Positions 38,618 through 51,800 of a stretch of 64,000 bases of DNA are shown piece by piece. A program made the translations under genes and the position numbers. The first letter of the stretch is position 1; the number at the start of each line of letters is the position of its first letter. The notes under the pieces are model-generated. The model was not told where the DNA came from and did not search any database. It was given only the letters and a program-made list of their open reading frames with translations. This DNA is from Diadema setosum (lineage: Eukaryota; Echinodermata; Echinoidea; Diadematoida; Diadematidae): contig CM067072.1 in the NCBI GenBank assembly GCA_033980235.1, positions 22,075,047-22,139,046 on the forward strand. The letters are read 5' to 3'.

Positions 38618-39136
38618 TATTCTCCTCACAGCTCCCTGCTTCAAAAGCACACGCACAATAAAAGAACAGACACCAAATTTGCATAGAAATAATCTACTCA
38701 TTTTTAATGACATTTTTTTTCCCCAAATGAGATGTGCTTGATAAAAGGAATAAAATAGAATGATGCTCATAATTTAGACACAACAACCTTGAGAAAACGA
38801 CAAAGCATCTTTACAAGCACGAAATTTCAGTTATATTGTACATAATACAGTGAAACCAACGATCATTTGTTATACACATATCTTATTTACACATGTTGTA
38901 TTGTCAGTTTCAAACACACAGGGAATGCTGTCATTAACTAACATACATTTTTTTTTCCAAATCCTTCAAGCTGAACCCTCTACTCCTGCAGTTATTTTTT
39001 TTTCTATTAATTTTCTCTTTTGTTTCTGCGGGGGGGTTACTGGTGCGCATGATACATAGCACATACAGTATACGCTACATACAACACCTAGAAAAGATTT
39101 CAACAAAGTTCAGGGGTATGAAGACGTAGATAGTAA

Positions 39137-39313
39137 TACTGTAAAAGTGGATATTTCCGCACTAGTAATTTTTTTGCGCTCAGCCAAGTAAGATGAATTT
39201 TGCGTTTTTGTATATATATGTATATATTTCTATGCTTTAATTTTTGCGCAAGAGTCTGGTTGTGCGAAATGTGTGAAAATTTCAACATCTCAAAATTGTC
39301 CACTTTTGCAGTA
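39137..39313. mobile_element. TACTGTAAAA-family short element, copy 3
   Basis: The left end is TACTGTAAAAGTGGATATTT and the right end, reversed, is TACTGCAAAAGTGGACAATT. It shares TTTTTTGCGCTCAGC and GTGCGAAATG with copy 1 at 5000. Confidence 0.7.
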
Positions 39314-42300
39314 TCCATAATACTGACGTCACACAGGAAACCAGACACAAACACAAAGTAAATTGGCCAAATATGATTGGTTGGTTGAAGAGGTTGTGTA
39401 TCTCCCAACTGACAGTGAAACACAAGCAGTATCATTTGTGCAAATCACAGCGTGAAAGATTTAAGCACATCCTTTTATTCGGAATTCCACCTACCAGGTA
39501 AAGGTGGCAAAAATTGAACTTGTACTCATTCCATTGATCACTCTTCCTAAGACCAGTGCACAGATTGCCTTGAAAGATTTGCTGGTGATATTCATTAACA
39601 AACTCGGTTTGTAGATTGAAGGAACTCACTGAGCGTCTTTCAGGACAATTTTAAACAAATCTGAACAACTTTTGATTTCGATACAATCTCACATTCTGGA
39701 GTATGAATGAAAAAAAAATAAACCTACACACACACAAACATTTAAAAGTATGTTGATGCCAAATACAATGCAACTTTTTGTTTTCAAAGAGCACTACACC
39801 AAACAAGATATGTATATTTTTTCTGAAATCTTGCGGAGTTGTGGAGGTAAATGGACAAAATCCCACCAGCTAGAGTTGATGAGGGACAGTGAAAGTGTGT
39901 ATCAAAGTCAGTAATTGTCCCTCTGCATTCATTACAATACCATTTGGTTAGCTGAATAGACAGTTGGAATGAAATGCAAGGAGCTCATGGGTGCAGTGAA
40001 TGGCTACACAGCACTTAGAACACTCCCGCATATGAATTATAGTCCAGTTAATTTTAAATACTGGTACACTTCAAGGAAAATATCTTTGCATGATTTTCTT
40101 TGCTACAGATGCCTTCTCAACAGCTACGATTTGTTATACTTCAGTTGAATGAGTGACTGATCTTTTGCAAAACAGGGTGGGCACACTTTGATCATACAAT
40201 TGCATGTAGGACCTACAGGATATGAGCAACAAGCATGATCTTATCCAAGCACTCTTTCGGCAGTACATGTACTGTTAATGGATGTGGAAGAGGGTAATTA
40301 CAACAATTATGAAAATATGACTGCCTTTAATAGTGTTATTCCAAAGTTCAACATCTACATATTGCACCTTTTATACACATTTCTACATAAAATACATGTA
40401 GTCTTTTTCCCTGAAATGGTATGATGCAAAACGTCAATGAGAGCAAAGGGGACAAAAATCTAACCCCCATCACTCATACTGGCAAGTTCTTTCCTATTCA
40501 TTCAATATATATATTTTTTTTTCCAGGATTTCAAATAATCCTCTGCACTTCATACGCTGCATAGGCCTACATGTACCTTAATTGACAATGACATAGTGTG
40601 TCATGTGTATTACATCATAATCACATCTTGCGTGTTACCTCTATATGGTCTAATTCTACATAGAATTGAGTCTGGCATTGCTTTTTTCTGTTAATATATC
40701 TGTTGCACCCTGCATTAATTGCATTATAGTAAGCACACAAAGTATGAAACATAATCTATACTGGTTTGCATCAAAAAGGCAGAAATATTTGCCTGAAATA
40801 CGGTATGGCCTCTACATGCTATATATGTCAATAAACATAGCCTCAACATATAAAAAGTTGTCAAGAATTATTTCATTGGAATATGACAAACAAATGTAAT
40901 CAGTAATTTCTTCATTGCCAGACTATGTATGGTTTTTCACAATCTTTGAAGACCAAAGTGAATCAACAGCAAGTATGCACAAAGGAAAAGAATAATGAAT
41001 GGGAACAGCAAGCCTTAAATGATGTACACTCTGGAATATTCTACATAGAAACTGCTCTGTTACTGCAAGCCTACTACAGCAACAATATAGGCCCAAGATA
41101 AGAGTTGATTGTCTGACCAAAGTACATCAGATGCTCAAGAATACAATTTATTTATCATTCAGTATTGCAACATCATCCAAAGAAAAGTGTACCTATGGAA
41201 TGTATGGAGAAAATATATCCACATACATGTACTAGTACTTATGGAAAATATGTAGTTGTTGTTTGAGCAGTCCCCACTGTTACAAAAAAAAAAAAAAAAA
41301 AAAAAAAAACATGAGCCCGCAAAAGTACATGTTGTGCTTGTCATAGGAAACATGGATAAAAGTCATCAGTATCTCCTGAGTCAATGTATATCTGCTGAAG
41401 GAGAGTTGATGTAAGACATTTTAGTTGCCTGCCCGCTGCCTAACCAAGAACGTGGGACACCCGCGGCAGAAAACCAAAATTAGGATCAAGTTAAATCAAG
41501 TATCTCATGTACCTGTCCATTTGTGCGGTAAAAAAAAAAATAATAACAATAAATGAAATAATAAATAGAAATGTTCATTCCATCAGGAAATTGTTAATTA
41601 AAGATCCTGCATGTGGAAATTCATGGGGTGGAAGGCAGGCTCGGTTTGGATATGCAATATTTGAGAATCCCTGTGACGAACTGTGTAAAGTTTTATCACT
41701 GATCTTCATGTTAACTATGTCAGACAGTCACAGAGTCTCAACTGGAGTCGACTGTTAGTAAATAAAAGCGACTGCTTCAATGCACATATTTGCCGACAGG
41801 TGTAATTTTTATGGTTTTGGTATGTATCCCAGTGGGCAGCGAATGAATTGGACCACACCCATGAATCCCCACCCTACTGCATCTTTAACAGCAGCATCGC
41901 AGCAAGATGAAGTTTGTTGGCCCATCATGCAATCAAACAGTACTTGGATACTCATACCCTCCATCATAACATTTTTAGTTGCAATGTTTCACATCACACA
42001 AGTTTATTATACTGTTGGATTGAGAGACAACATAAACACTCTCATCATACTTGTGAGTTATAAATGTAATACTTCAGTAGTGCTTCATATACAATTGGCT
42101 ATACTCCAGTGAAGTCCCTATAGCAGCCTCGTATAATTTTGTCTACGAAAATGGCAATTTACTAGTTTGGAAGGAGTTGATTGTTTTCGTTGGCATGGCT
42201 TGACATTGACAATAATACTGGGCAAGATATGCAAATCGGAGATTCATTATTCAGATGAATGAACACTTCATCAGCACTCTGCTCAATGAAAGTGAAACCC

Positions 42301-43230
42301 TAACACAGCACGCCTTGTTCAAGCTCAGAAAATAAACATCTCAACTGCGGAAGAAGCACATTACTGCAATTTGTCATTCCTCCTATGATATATATACATA
42401 CTGGAGGGAAATGATGATGTGATATAATACCTGTATAATGATACAGTAAAATGCACCTTACAGATACATGTATGTAAAAAGCTCACAAAATACATAATAA
42501 TCCAGCATGATACAATACCTGACAGCAGAAGCATTCAAAGCGTTTGAAAATGCACATCCATGTCTGCAATCATCAATGGCAAGCTCAGAAAATGGAATTT
42601 TGATTCCACTGATTATTTTGTTCAAATTGTGTCATTTTCTTTGGTCATGAGCCTGTACAGTTGTCAGATAATGTCACTAACATAGTATAACATAGACATT
42701 ATCATTTAGGATTTTTTTTTTCTTCTCCCTTCAAAAACATTCCAGTGACTGAGATGTACACAAAAATACAGCATAATGTTTGCATACTATGCACACTCAG
42801 ATTTTATGCATAATTATGTCAAAAAATTTTTATCCTGTTCAACTGGTGTCCTTCACCTCTTCTAATTGACATACAACACACACACACACACACACTTTGA
42901 TATGATTTGTTTATAAATTTGTGGTTGCTTCAAAAGGAACATTTTCTTTACTGACACACTATTATGAAGAAAACTATTAAATGAAATCTATTGACGGTGG
43001 CGAGTTGAAATTTGAAAATAAGACAATTAGCAAAATATAACTGGTAAGTGTGGGAAGCCTCAGGCAAGAATTATCATTGAAGCAACTTTAATTTATGAAA
43101 ATAAGAATAAAACATATATTACTAGGAAACTGGCCTATTAGTATTCCAAGAGTAATTCACATGAAAGTTTAATGAGCAGTGTCACAGAACTGCTGCAATA
43201 CGGCAAAAATTTCCTGGTAGAATTAGACCT
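39314..43230. other. AT-rich region, no gene recognised
   Basis: No exon with family similarity was seen. It includes an A28 run (41282-41309) and many TACATGTA phrases. Confidence 0.55.
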
Positions 43231-43389
43231 GGGGGGTGTTTCATCAATGTTTGTCGGCGCTGACAACTTGAATCACCATAGTAACAGTCAGTGACCAGAG
43301 CATCTCAGCCAATCAAAACCAAGGATTTTGCTGAAATTGGTCAGCGCCGACAGTTGTCGGCGCTGACGAGCGTTGATGAAACACCCCCC
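43231..43389. mobile_element. 159-bp hairpin element with GGGGGGTGTTTCATCAA ends
   Basis: The terminal inverted repeats are 17 bp and perfect. Internal GTCAGCGCCGAC and GTCGGCGCTGAC phrases add further pairing. No ORF. Confidence 0.8.
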
Positions 43390-46300
43390 TGATGCTTATA
43401 GTAAAATGTATTTCCTCTTTGAAATTTTATTTGGTGGTTTGCATGTTTAAACAGACAAATGCCACAGTCAAAGTTTTTAGAGTTAAGTCATCATCTGAAT
43501 GTATGAAAAGAAAACAAACTTTTCTTAATAGTGCACCCATTACATATCAAACCAGAAATATCTTATAAAATATCAGTATGGAATTGCAGGATTATAGAAA
43601 TGAATTAATCATGTATTTGTTTGTGAGTCCTCAGATCTTACATCATGCCTTAAAAATAATTATTTGATTAAAAGCTGGCCAAAGTGCAAACATTCATCAT
43701 TATCAGTGAATTGGAAGGCTAGCATACATCAATATTAAGTAAGTTACACCTAATAAAGTGAAAATAATAACTGATTGTGACCGTGCATCATGAAACCAAC
43801 AAAAAGCCACACACCCTGATTTTATGTGAGGATTCAAAATAGGTGAAATCGGTCAACCTCGTAAGTCTTAAATGTTTTATATTTTTTGATTAGAGCATTT
43901 TTTCTTCTACACTATTTCTAAGTTTTGGATCATAAAACAAATGAGAAATTGCATTTTTTCCCCCACTTTTTCCAGAGCACTTTTTTGTAAGAGTATGGTG
44001 AGGTAAACCAAGTCTCACAGGCCCCTTTTCATTTTTCAAAACCTTTTAAACACTCTTCACTTTCAACTCGAGTAAGAGTTGAAAAGAGGTTGCTACTGCT
44101 TTGAAAGTTGATACATGAACAGAATGTGCTAACAGAGTGTGCACACTTTCAGCACAATGTCATAATAACTTAACTGTGGCTGTAATGGAGTTTTACTTCC
44201 TGGTTTTCTGTCTCATTCACTGCACAGAGCACAGCCTGGTATGAGATTAGGTACTTGAATAGAACCTAAACTTCAGAGCCTCTTTTCTCAGTAAACTCTT
44301 CTAGAGAGTGTGTACATTCTTTCTATTATTTAGATAGGTTAAGAAAACCCATCTGTACTGAGTTACACATCATTTTAAAGCTTGAAATCTGCTCTTTCAG
44401 AATCTACTCTTAACTTAAAATCCATGTCTGATGACTTTTTGTTGAATCATGATGCACAGTCACAACTAATCCTGCAATAAATCTTAAAAACCTCTCATGA
44501 CTCATGATATGGCTAACATGCCAGAGCTACTCATACAAGTTTATATGTACCATACCTTGTTTTTATATAGTGCTTTCCCACGTAGTGGAGCTCAAAGTGC
44601 TTGACAACACATTCTAACTCTGGTCATTGGAATTTATGTGACATGAATGAAATGTGTTGTCAATTATAAGGATGCAAGTTCTAGAGTAGGGCTTGAACCC
44701 TTGACATTCTCAATAATTGCGCAGAGCATAATCAAACCAAAGGACAACACCTCCACAAAGGTCAGATGACAGCTGAATGATATTTCAGTACAATATTTCA
44801 GTTTGTAGATGATAATGTAAATTTATATACACTTGCAGATATGTGATTTGCCCATTTACAATGTATTTCCATTTTTTTCTCTTTTTGTTTTTGGCATGTA
44901 CATGTGGGTTGCATTGAAGAAAACACTAGGGAAACAGTATAAAGTATCTTGAGGGCTAAATGCAGTAAACTAGCATGGCTACACTGATCAGAGTTTAAAG
45001 ACCCTTATAAATAATGATAGAGCATGTTCAATATGTCCCTGTTCACACTGTGCAATTGAGCCCATGAAATATTACTATGTCAGGATAACTGTTTTGCTGC
45101 TGATGGCACTTTCAAGACAGATACTCCTTTCACTGCAGTCAAGGTGCTTTAAAGCCAATCCTGTTCAGAGCAAGCTAGAGAAGATGTTGTGTATCTGAAT
45201 GTAATGACTTGAACCTCTTAGAACATAAAACTCAGACATGATCATTTTTTTTTGTTCTTTATGTCTTTTTATGCTTCCTTTGGGATGATGTAAAAGAGAC
45301 AGCACATCATACTAAGTGTCACACAATATGACAAAAGGCTGACTGTCACCAAGTAAACAAGGAGTACATATAAACATGCAACACAAAATGAGATGAAAAA
45401 GAAGAAAGAGATACATGAAAATTATTGGTGAAAATGGCCTACCAACACCAAGGAGGGAGGGAATATGTCAATACAACTATGAGAACTAGTAGGTGTCAAG
45501 GGATGGATGATTGAGGCAACACATTAAAATGTTGTATCAATTATCATGAGAGTAATAATGCAAACTGGTGAGTAGTCATTATATAATACCCTTTTACAAC
45601 AACTTCCATTTTTAAGGCCCTTTCGCAGCAGCGACAATCACCATAATTGAAATGATTATACACACCTCATTGCCTATGACAGGGAGACAAAGGAAAGGTC
45701 ACCAAATGTAAAAAAAAAAAGAAAGAAAACTTTTGCAGAAGTAATCAGCAATATGCATTATTTTTTCAATTACAAATGTTAACTGTTCTCATTGAGAGGA
45801 GTCATGCTTCATTTGACCTCTCACCTCTGACTTCACACTTCCAAATAACTTGAGCAAACCTGTTTCATTTGGGATGAGAGCAGGACCAAATCACAGGGAA
45901 AGACAAATTATTTTCATTTGGAGCATAAGGAATGATAAAATCTTGGCAAGATATATCAACTTGAGTGGAATTTGATATTGTTGATTGTTTGCTCTACCCT
46001 TGACATTTTGGCAAGAATGCATCTCATTCCACAGTCTATGGTAGCTTTAAAATTCAAAATGCAGGCATAGTTTTGTTACAATTTCAGATTCTCTGAAACT
46101 TCAAATTCAAAAGTTGTTATCCCAATACAACACTATGAAATAAATCACTCGTGTAAGATGTTAATGACACATTATCGTGAATATAAATCTGCTATGAAAT
46201 TTATACTGTGAAGCTAGACACATACTAACAATGTATATTTGATTGCAAGATTTACCATAATTTCTGGAATACTGAAGGTGAATTTGTGACAAAGTAATGA

Positions 46301-46783
46301 AAATTATAAAGGGGCTAATACATTTTGGGTGAGAATCAAATAAAAAAAAAGAAGAAGAACAAATGGGCAGCTGCAAACTTTGAACAATTATGATACTGCC
46401 AACAAGTTACTATCTACTTCTGATATCTTTAAGCTAACTTCAGTTTAATGTTTTTAGTGGAACCTGGCCGAGAATAAAAAGGTGAGATTTTTGCTGACTT
46501 AATGTGAGAAGCAGCTGAAATAATTAGAGATACGCTGGTCTAGCAAGGAATTGTACTATCCTGAAAATAAAGAATACAGAATAATGATCCATGTACATGT
46601 TCAGAATGCTCATGTAAGGTTAACATCTGATAACTGATATGTTTGGAAGCCTTCAGACCCATGCTAAAAAAAAACGAAGCTAACAAAGTAAAGTATATTT
46701 TCAGGATTTTGGCATCCTTCTTGATACATGTGTATATCATGTTGCTTCCCTTGCAAAAGATAAGGGTGCAGTAGATGACTTTA
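43390..46783. other. AT-rich region with one degenerate repeat, no gene recognised
   Basis: 44565-44755 starts TATAGTGCTTTCCCACG and TCAAAGTGCTTGACAA and later has GGGCTTGAACCC, like the degenerate interspersed repeats with TATAGCGCTTT and GGATTCGAACCC common in marine animals. The rest holds nothing I can name. Confidence 0.45.
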
Positions 46784-46857
46784 TCACTGCAGATGGTACT
46801 CCCCCTTGAACAGATGATATGCAATGCCCCCAGAGTCCCTATGGGTGGTGAAAGCTT
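46784..46857 (-). CDS. possible terminal exon, unknown gene (low confidence)
   Basis: On the minus strand a good acceptor (TTACCTGTTCTCACTTGCAG) is followed by AA and 23 codons, AFTTHRDSGGIAYHLFKGEY then HLQ, and TGA. Support is only the splice signal and codon-like composition. No family is recognised, and a different frame of the same segment is open for longer. Confidence 0.22.
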
Positions 46858-47193
46858 CTGCAAGTGAGAACAGGTAAATGTGACCGATGATATATAATAT
46901 AAGCGTAAGAAGCAACTACAAAAAAGGTTCTTCTGTGCAACCCACATGTACAGGTGCAAGTGACCATTGCAATGCATAGCTATGCAATGGTCAAACAAGA
47001 CCAGTTTCTATTTACATTTAGTTTTGCAGTCCAGGTCATAAATATAAGTAAAAAATATCTCCTCAAATCCCATAATAGTTATGTCACATGTAAACAATCT
47101 CTGCTGAAAGACAGAAGTTGTTTTGATGGTTTTTTTTTTTTTTTCTTTATTCTGCCCTGGATTCTATGTCATCTCAAATGATGTGATCTTACC

Positions 47194-47432
47194 TTAAATA
47201 ATTAATAGCATAATAGTCAGAGATAAGAGGTTAAATAGTAAGCACACACAGTTTCTGTACTTGTAGACAGTACCAAACATTTGTTGTACTTGTTTTCCAG
47301 GTTTTCTACCAGTACTGGATGCCACACTACTGACTGGAAGTGGCACGGCTGTGGGGCTAACAGCGCCCTCATCAGCCATGTGGTGAGCAGTAATGAGCAG
47401 GGGTGGGTCTAGGTGGTGTGGATTGAGACGAT
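47194..47432 (-). CDS. possible exon, unknown gene; opposite strand also exon-like (low confidence)
   Basis: A long pyrimidine tract ending TTTTTCACCACCAG precedes an open minus-strand frame beginning DRLNPHHLDPPLLITAHH and rich in Pro, Ser and Val. No good donor is evident; the frame runs on into AT-rich sequence to 47194. On the plus strand 47301-47382 has an acceptor (TACTTGTTTTCCAG), an open frame (FSTSTGCHTTDWKWHGCGAN) and the donor GTG|GTGAGC. At most one is likely real, and no family is recognised. Confidence 0.25.
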
Positions 47433-47677
47433 CTGGTGGTGAAAAAGAACGCAAGAGAAGACTGTCAAAATACGTGTCATGATCATGTGATTGATTCTTT
47501 TTTTTAAACTGATATCCTTGATGCACACATTGTATCAAACACTTACTTTCAATAGATACTCATGTCCAAACACAGTGTGGTATTCTGCAATGCAGTTTGT
47601 TCAATTTTCAGTTTCAAGGTGCAATATTTCATTGATATACTTCCTTCTTGAGTACTTGTCTTCATTTCAAATACATA

Positions 47678-47926
47678 TGAAGAGTTTGTTTGCAAAAACC
47701 GATAAGTCCATATTTGCCAAATGGAGATATTTGCGATTAAAGGTCAAGAAAAATAAAGAGAATAATAAGAAAAATTTTGCTTCTTTTGACCATAACTTCA
47801 AAAATCTGCCTTTATATGTAGTGACCAATATATCATTTAAAAGGTATTATTTTTTACTTTATGACAAAGCCCGTACTTCAAATTCTTCAAAAATGGACTT
47901 ATCGGTTTTTGCAAACAAACCCTTCA
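47678..47926. repeat. 249-bp inverted-end repeat, copy 2
   Basis: Same length as copies 1 and 3 with no insertion or deletion. TA flanks both sides (47676-47677, 47927-47928). The ends TGAAGAGTTTGTTTGCAAAA and TGAAGGGTTTGTTTGCAAAA form 34-bp inverted repeats with one mismatch. Confidence 0.88.
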
Positions 47927-48447
47927 TATGCTCTTCACATACATTCAAAGAAGGGAAATTATATCATAATATGTTCCTTTGATGAGATCTGAATGAGTAC
48001 ATTGATGAAAGGATGCTAGATAGAAATCAATGTGAAAGAAGTTCATTAAAATACTGTATATGCCATATATTTCATGATTTGGGATTTGAAGGATAATTTA
48101 GCAATTGATTCTCCTTTTTGCAAATATACACAGCTATTATGTCATCTAGACATCTACTGTATTGCTGTGTTGCTCAAGCATGCAATAATTTTGTGGGGAA
48201 AACTGTGTGCAATATGGTGTGCAGGAAAAATTTTGTGGGAGTAAATTTTGTGGGGGAAACATACGTAAATTGTGATCTGTGTACACTATTTATGGCACAT
48301 ACTATTACTGTTCTTGACCTGCTCAAAAATTGTTCCACTGCAAAGCCAAACCCAGGGTAAATCATCAGTCTCAAAAGCAAATAAAAGAAAGGATAAAAGC
48401 TCTCTAATGGCAAACAAGAGCAATGATCAATATGCTACTAAAGTAAA

Positions 48448-48451
48448 AAAA

Positions 48452-48490
<39 letters not shown>

Positions 48491-48492
48491 CT
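48448..48492 (+). repeat. (CAA)n microsatellite
   Basis: About 14 CAA units. Confidence 0.95.
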
Positions 48493-48648
48493 AAAAACAA
48501 ACAACTAAAGTTACACAGTGGTAGTGTTGTAACATCAGTGTCAAGTCACTCACATTAATGCTAGCAAGCGATGAGATTATAGTTACTACATGGCATGGCA
48601 CAATGTATTTACTATTAAAGCGATACATCTATTAAAACCAGTACACAA

Positions 48649-48815
48649 GCCCTGTTTCATAAAGCTGTTCGTAAAGTTACATACAACTTACGAGCGACTG
48701 GTGATCAGTTCTGATGTGCTATACTTATCAGAATTTCCATAATTCAGCACAAGAACTGATCACCAGTCACTCCTAAGTTATTCGTAACTTCACGAACAGC
48801 TTTATGAAACAGGGC
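48649..48815. mobile_element. 167-bp hairpin element with GCCCTGTTTCATAAAG ends
   Basis: The outer 24 bp are perfect inverted repeats (GCCCTGTTTCATAAAGCTGT...). Pairing continues with a few mismatches through CTGGTGATCAGTTCT towards the middle, so the whole element folds as one hairpin. No ORF. Confidence 0.85.
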
Positions 48816-51800
48816 CCAGGTTAGAATGTGCATGGTTTTAACTAGTGGTTGGGTGTTAGTGAGTTGGTCTGACTTTTGGGTGATCAATGCTCACTGGGAT
48901 AGCCAGTCAGCAATTGTGCAAAAATGACCAAAAAGAGTGGGACATTTTGTAATGTTTGTGCATGGGTAGAATCAGCTGTATTCATCCAAAGCAGAACATA
49001 CATCTGTGTGAACAAATTAGATGTGCTAAAGCAGTCTTTAAAAGTGCAGTTGATAGAATACTTTTACAATAATTTTTGCATTCGATGCAAAACTTAAACA
49101 AAGACAACCAATGATTTGCAAGGCATACAGAAATTACAGTACAGAAATTAAGTTGCATAATAAAACTGGATGATGCATGGGTTTAAAGCTGGGCTGTATC
49201 AGTGGCACTGCAGCAAACATGTTTACCACTGAAAACTCAGAAAAAGAGGAATATTGTACAAAAAAAAGCCATGGTATCTATCATTTTCCAATAGCCTGAT
49301 AGTATTTTTGCAGAAAGAAACTCACAGAGCACAAAAAAAAAAATGTCATAAAACACTATAAATGTTCTGAGATAATACTGCAAGGAAAGGAAAACTGGAT
49401 GAGGTAAAGTATCCTGCTGATCTGATTAAGTTTCTACATTCATTTTTTTTTTTTTGGGGGGGGGGGGATGTGACATGTTGAAGTTACGTCTTCTGCAACT
49501 ACTGATCTACATAGCATGGCAGATGATGATGAAAAAACAATGCACAGAATGATCTAGCTCCAGGGTGTCTGAAGATATTTCACAAATGTCAGAAGTCCCC
49601 CCACCTCATCTCCTGTCTTGCAACCTTCCTCAACAGCATTTCTAATCCGTCAGATGGAACATTATAGTCTCTTTCCCACCGGTCTTTATCAATATGCTTT
49701 GTTAACTCCTAGTGTGCCTTGGGTAACAATTAGCACAGCAACCCATAGCATTGTACACACTGCCCAAAGTCTTTGGTACGGAAAGATTTAATGACACATT
49801 GTGTCATGTGTTATGTGAAAACAAGTGAGGGATCTGTCCCTACAGAGTGGAATTACTCCATACACTCATGCGAACAGACAGACAATCAACACTAAAATCA
49901 ACACTACACCATCATCTCATCTCGATACCTCACTCTCTATCTCTTTTTCTCCTTGTAGGAAATGAGGTATGCACACATCTCCTTGCAGCTGTAGACATCC
50001 ATCATTCTACCTGCCTATCAGATACCATGTGGGCAATCACATGTAGTACAAAGTGGTTTGTAAACTTTGATTTTTTGCTAGACACACTACCACATTCCTG
50101 GTTTTGATTTTAAAGATGATGTTCCCTTTTGGGACCATGATCTAATCCCTTTTGTAAAACCATACCAGTGTTATGGGCATTATTGGCCAGTCAGATGATT
50201 TTTCACAGCATTAGGCATCACACTATAGCTCTTTGTACTCTCTTTCACTTTTTACCCCCAACACCCTAACAAAGATAAAAGAAGCAAAAAACTCAAGGAT
50301 CAAACATACAACATTTATATGTCTACCACAATCCCTTAGCAATGCTCTGATGGCCATGCATGTACATTTTGTACACAGTTGTTTCCAAACTTGGAAGGAT
50401 TTGTTCTTTTATTGGGTAAACCTTTCATAAAAAGGGAATGAAAATATGAATTCAGAACCGCACGAAGTGGCTAAGCCATAATTTGATGCTTCTAAAAAAA
50501 TTTCTGTCTCAATGATGAACCCTCACATCTGGAAAAGACTTTAACACAGTTGGCCAAGGAGCTTTGGCATTCCTGCATTTGGATGCCTGCAGCAATTCAA
50601 GGAGGGGCATGGTCTTCAGCAGCTACGTATTTCTAGTCCCGCCTTTGATTGCAGTTAAATTGTGTCAGTTGGTTAATAACATCAGAAAGCGATCAGAACT
50701 TGCAAGAGACTTTGAGGCTGCACTGAGTAGAACTATTTGTCGATGACCGAGGGAATCTAGAGAGGTGCCATCCCCTCATAGCCATCATGGTGCTTGTCCA
50801 GCTGGCTTCATAAAAGATGAGATTCAAGAGGCTGGTGGTCAGATGGAAATCAATGAAGCAGGGGAGGAGGAAGATGCCCTCCTGGAAGCTAGACATTTAG
50901 ATATCAAGATATCAAGGAGAAAGCACCTCATTTAAGGGACAGGCAAGCACAATACTGGAAACAATGATGCTGCCAGCTGGATATATGCCTGGGAATTGGC
51001 TTAAATATTTCCTCTCCCGGTAGACTGCAAGCTGAGATGCACTGCTACTTTAAAAGATAGGGAGCTACACAGTTGCCATGGTCACAAGCAGAAGACTAGC
51101 AGGGAGGAACCCTATGACCATCATTGTCACCACCAGCCATACATATAAAAGCTGTTACACTCAATCAATCTACATTGTATGTGTGCTGAAGATCATCTCT
51201 ATCTAATCCTTCAAGCAAATATGGTACACATAAAAGTAGGAAAGAACACTCATGTTTGGATCTCATGTTTGAACAAAATTGATCTTTTACAACGTTTTGG
51301 TTTTTTTTTTAATTCATGGAAAGGTATAATATATGTTATATTTCTGAGGGAAAAGAGCCAAACCCTGCATTGAAATATACTGCTCCATTTTTTTTTTTTC
51401 ATATTTCATGGTTGCTAACATTACGGTAAGGAAATTCAATAATGATAAGAAATTGTAAATGTATTTTAGCATTTCCTCAATCACTACAAGAACTGGAGAT
51501 GTTTTTCAACCTAATGCCAGCTAGAAGACAAGAAGATAAAAGATCACCAGTAGATGAGAAACCATGCGGAATTCTAATTCTTTTTTTATTTCTCATTGCA
51601 GATTTTTTTTTCTTTCTGTATGATAGTTGATGATCATTTTTAATTTCTAAACCTCACAAGAGGCAGTTATTCCACTTCAGCATACCTCAGTGAAAATGAA
51701 AATCATTTAAATCCTCAGACACCAGCATGAGCAAGTGATAGAAAAGAGGGGAAAAAAATCAAATTGATCACACCCCTCACTAAAATATTCCCGAGGGAGA

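Noticed and set aside
38368..38661. Possible small protein shared by three loci
   Set aside because: It spans the inverted ends of a short repeat, starts at TTG in two copies, and the copies differ mostly by replacement changes. It is kept only as a finding.
44680..44720. tRNA gene suggested by GGGCTTGAACCC
   Set aside because: No cloverleaf or A box at the right distance; more like a degenerate interspersed repeat.
46540..46998. 152-codon minus-strand ORF
   Set aside because: Composition is like random AT-rich DNA. A shorter frame after the internal acceptor at 46858-46860 is more exon-like, and even that is weak.
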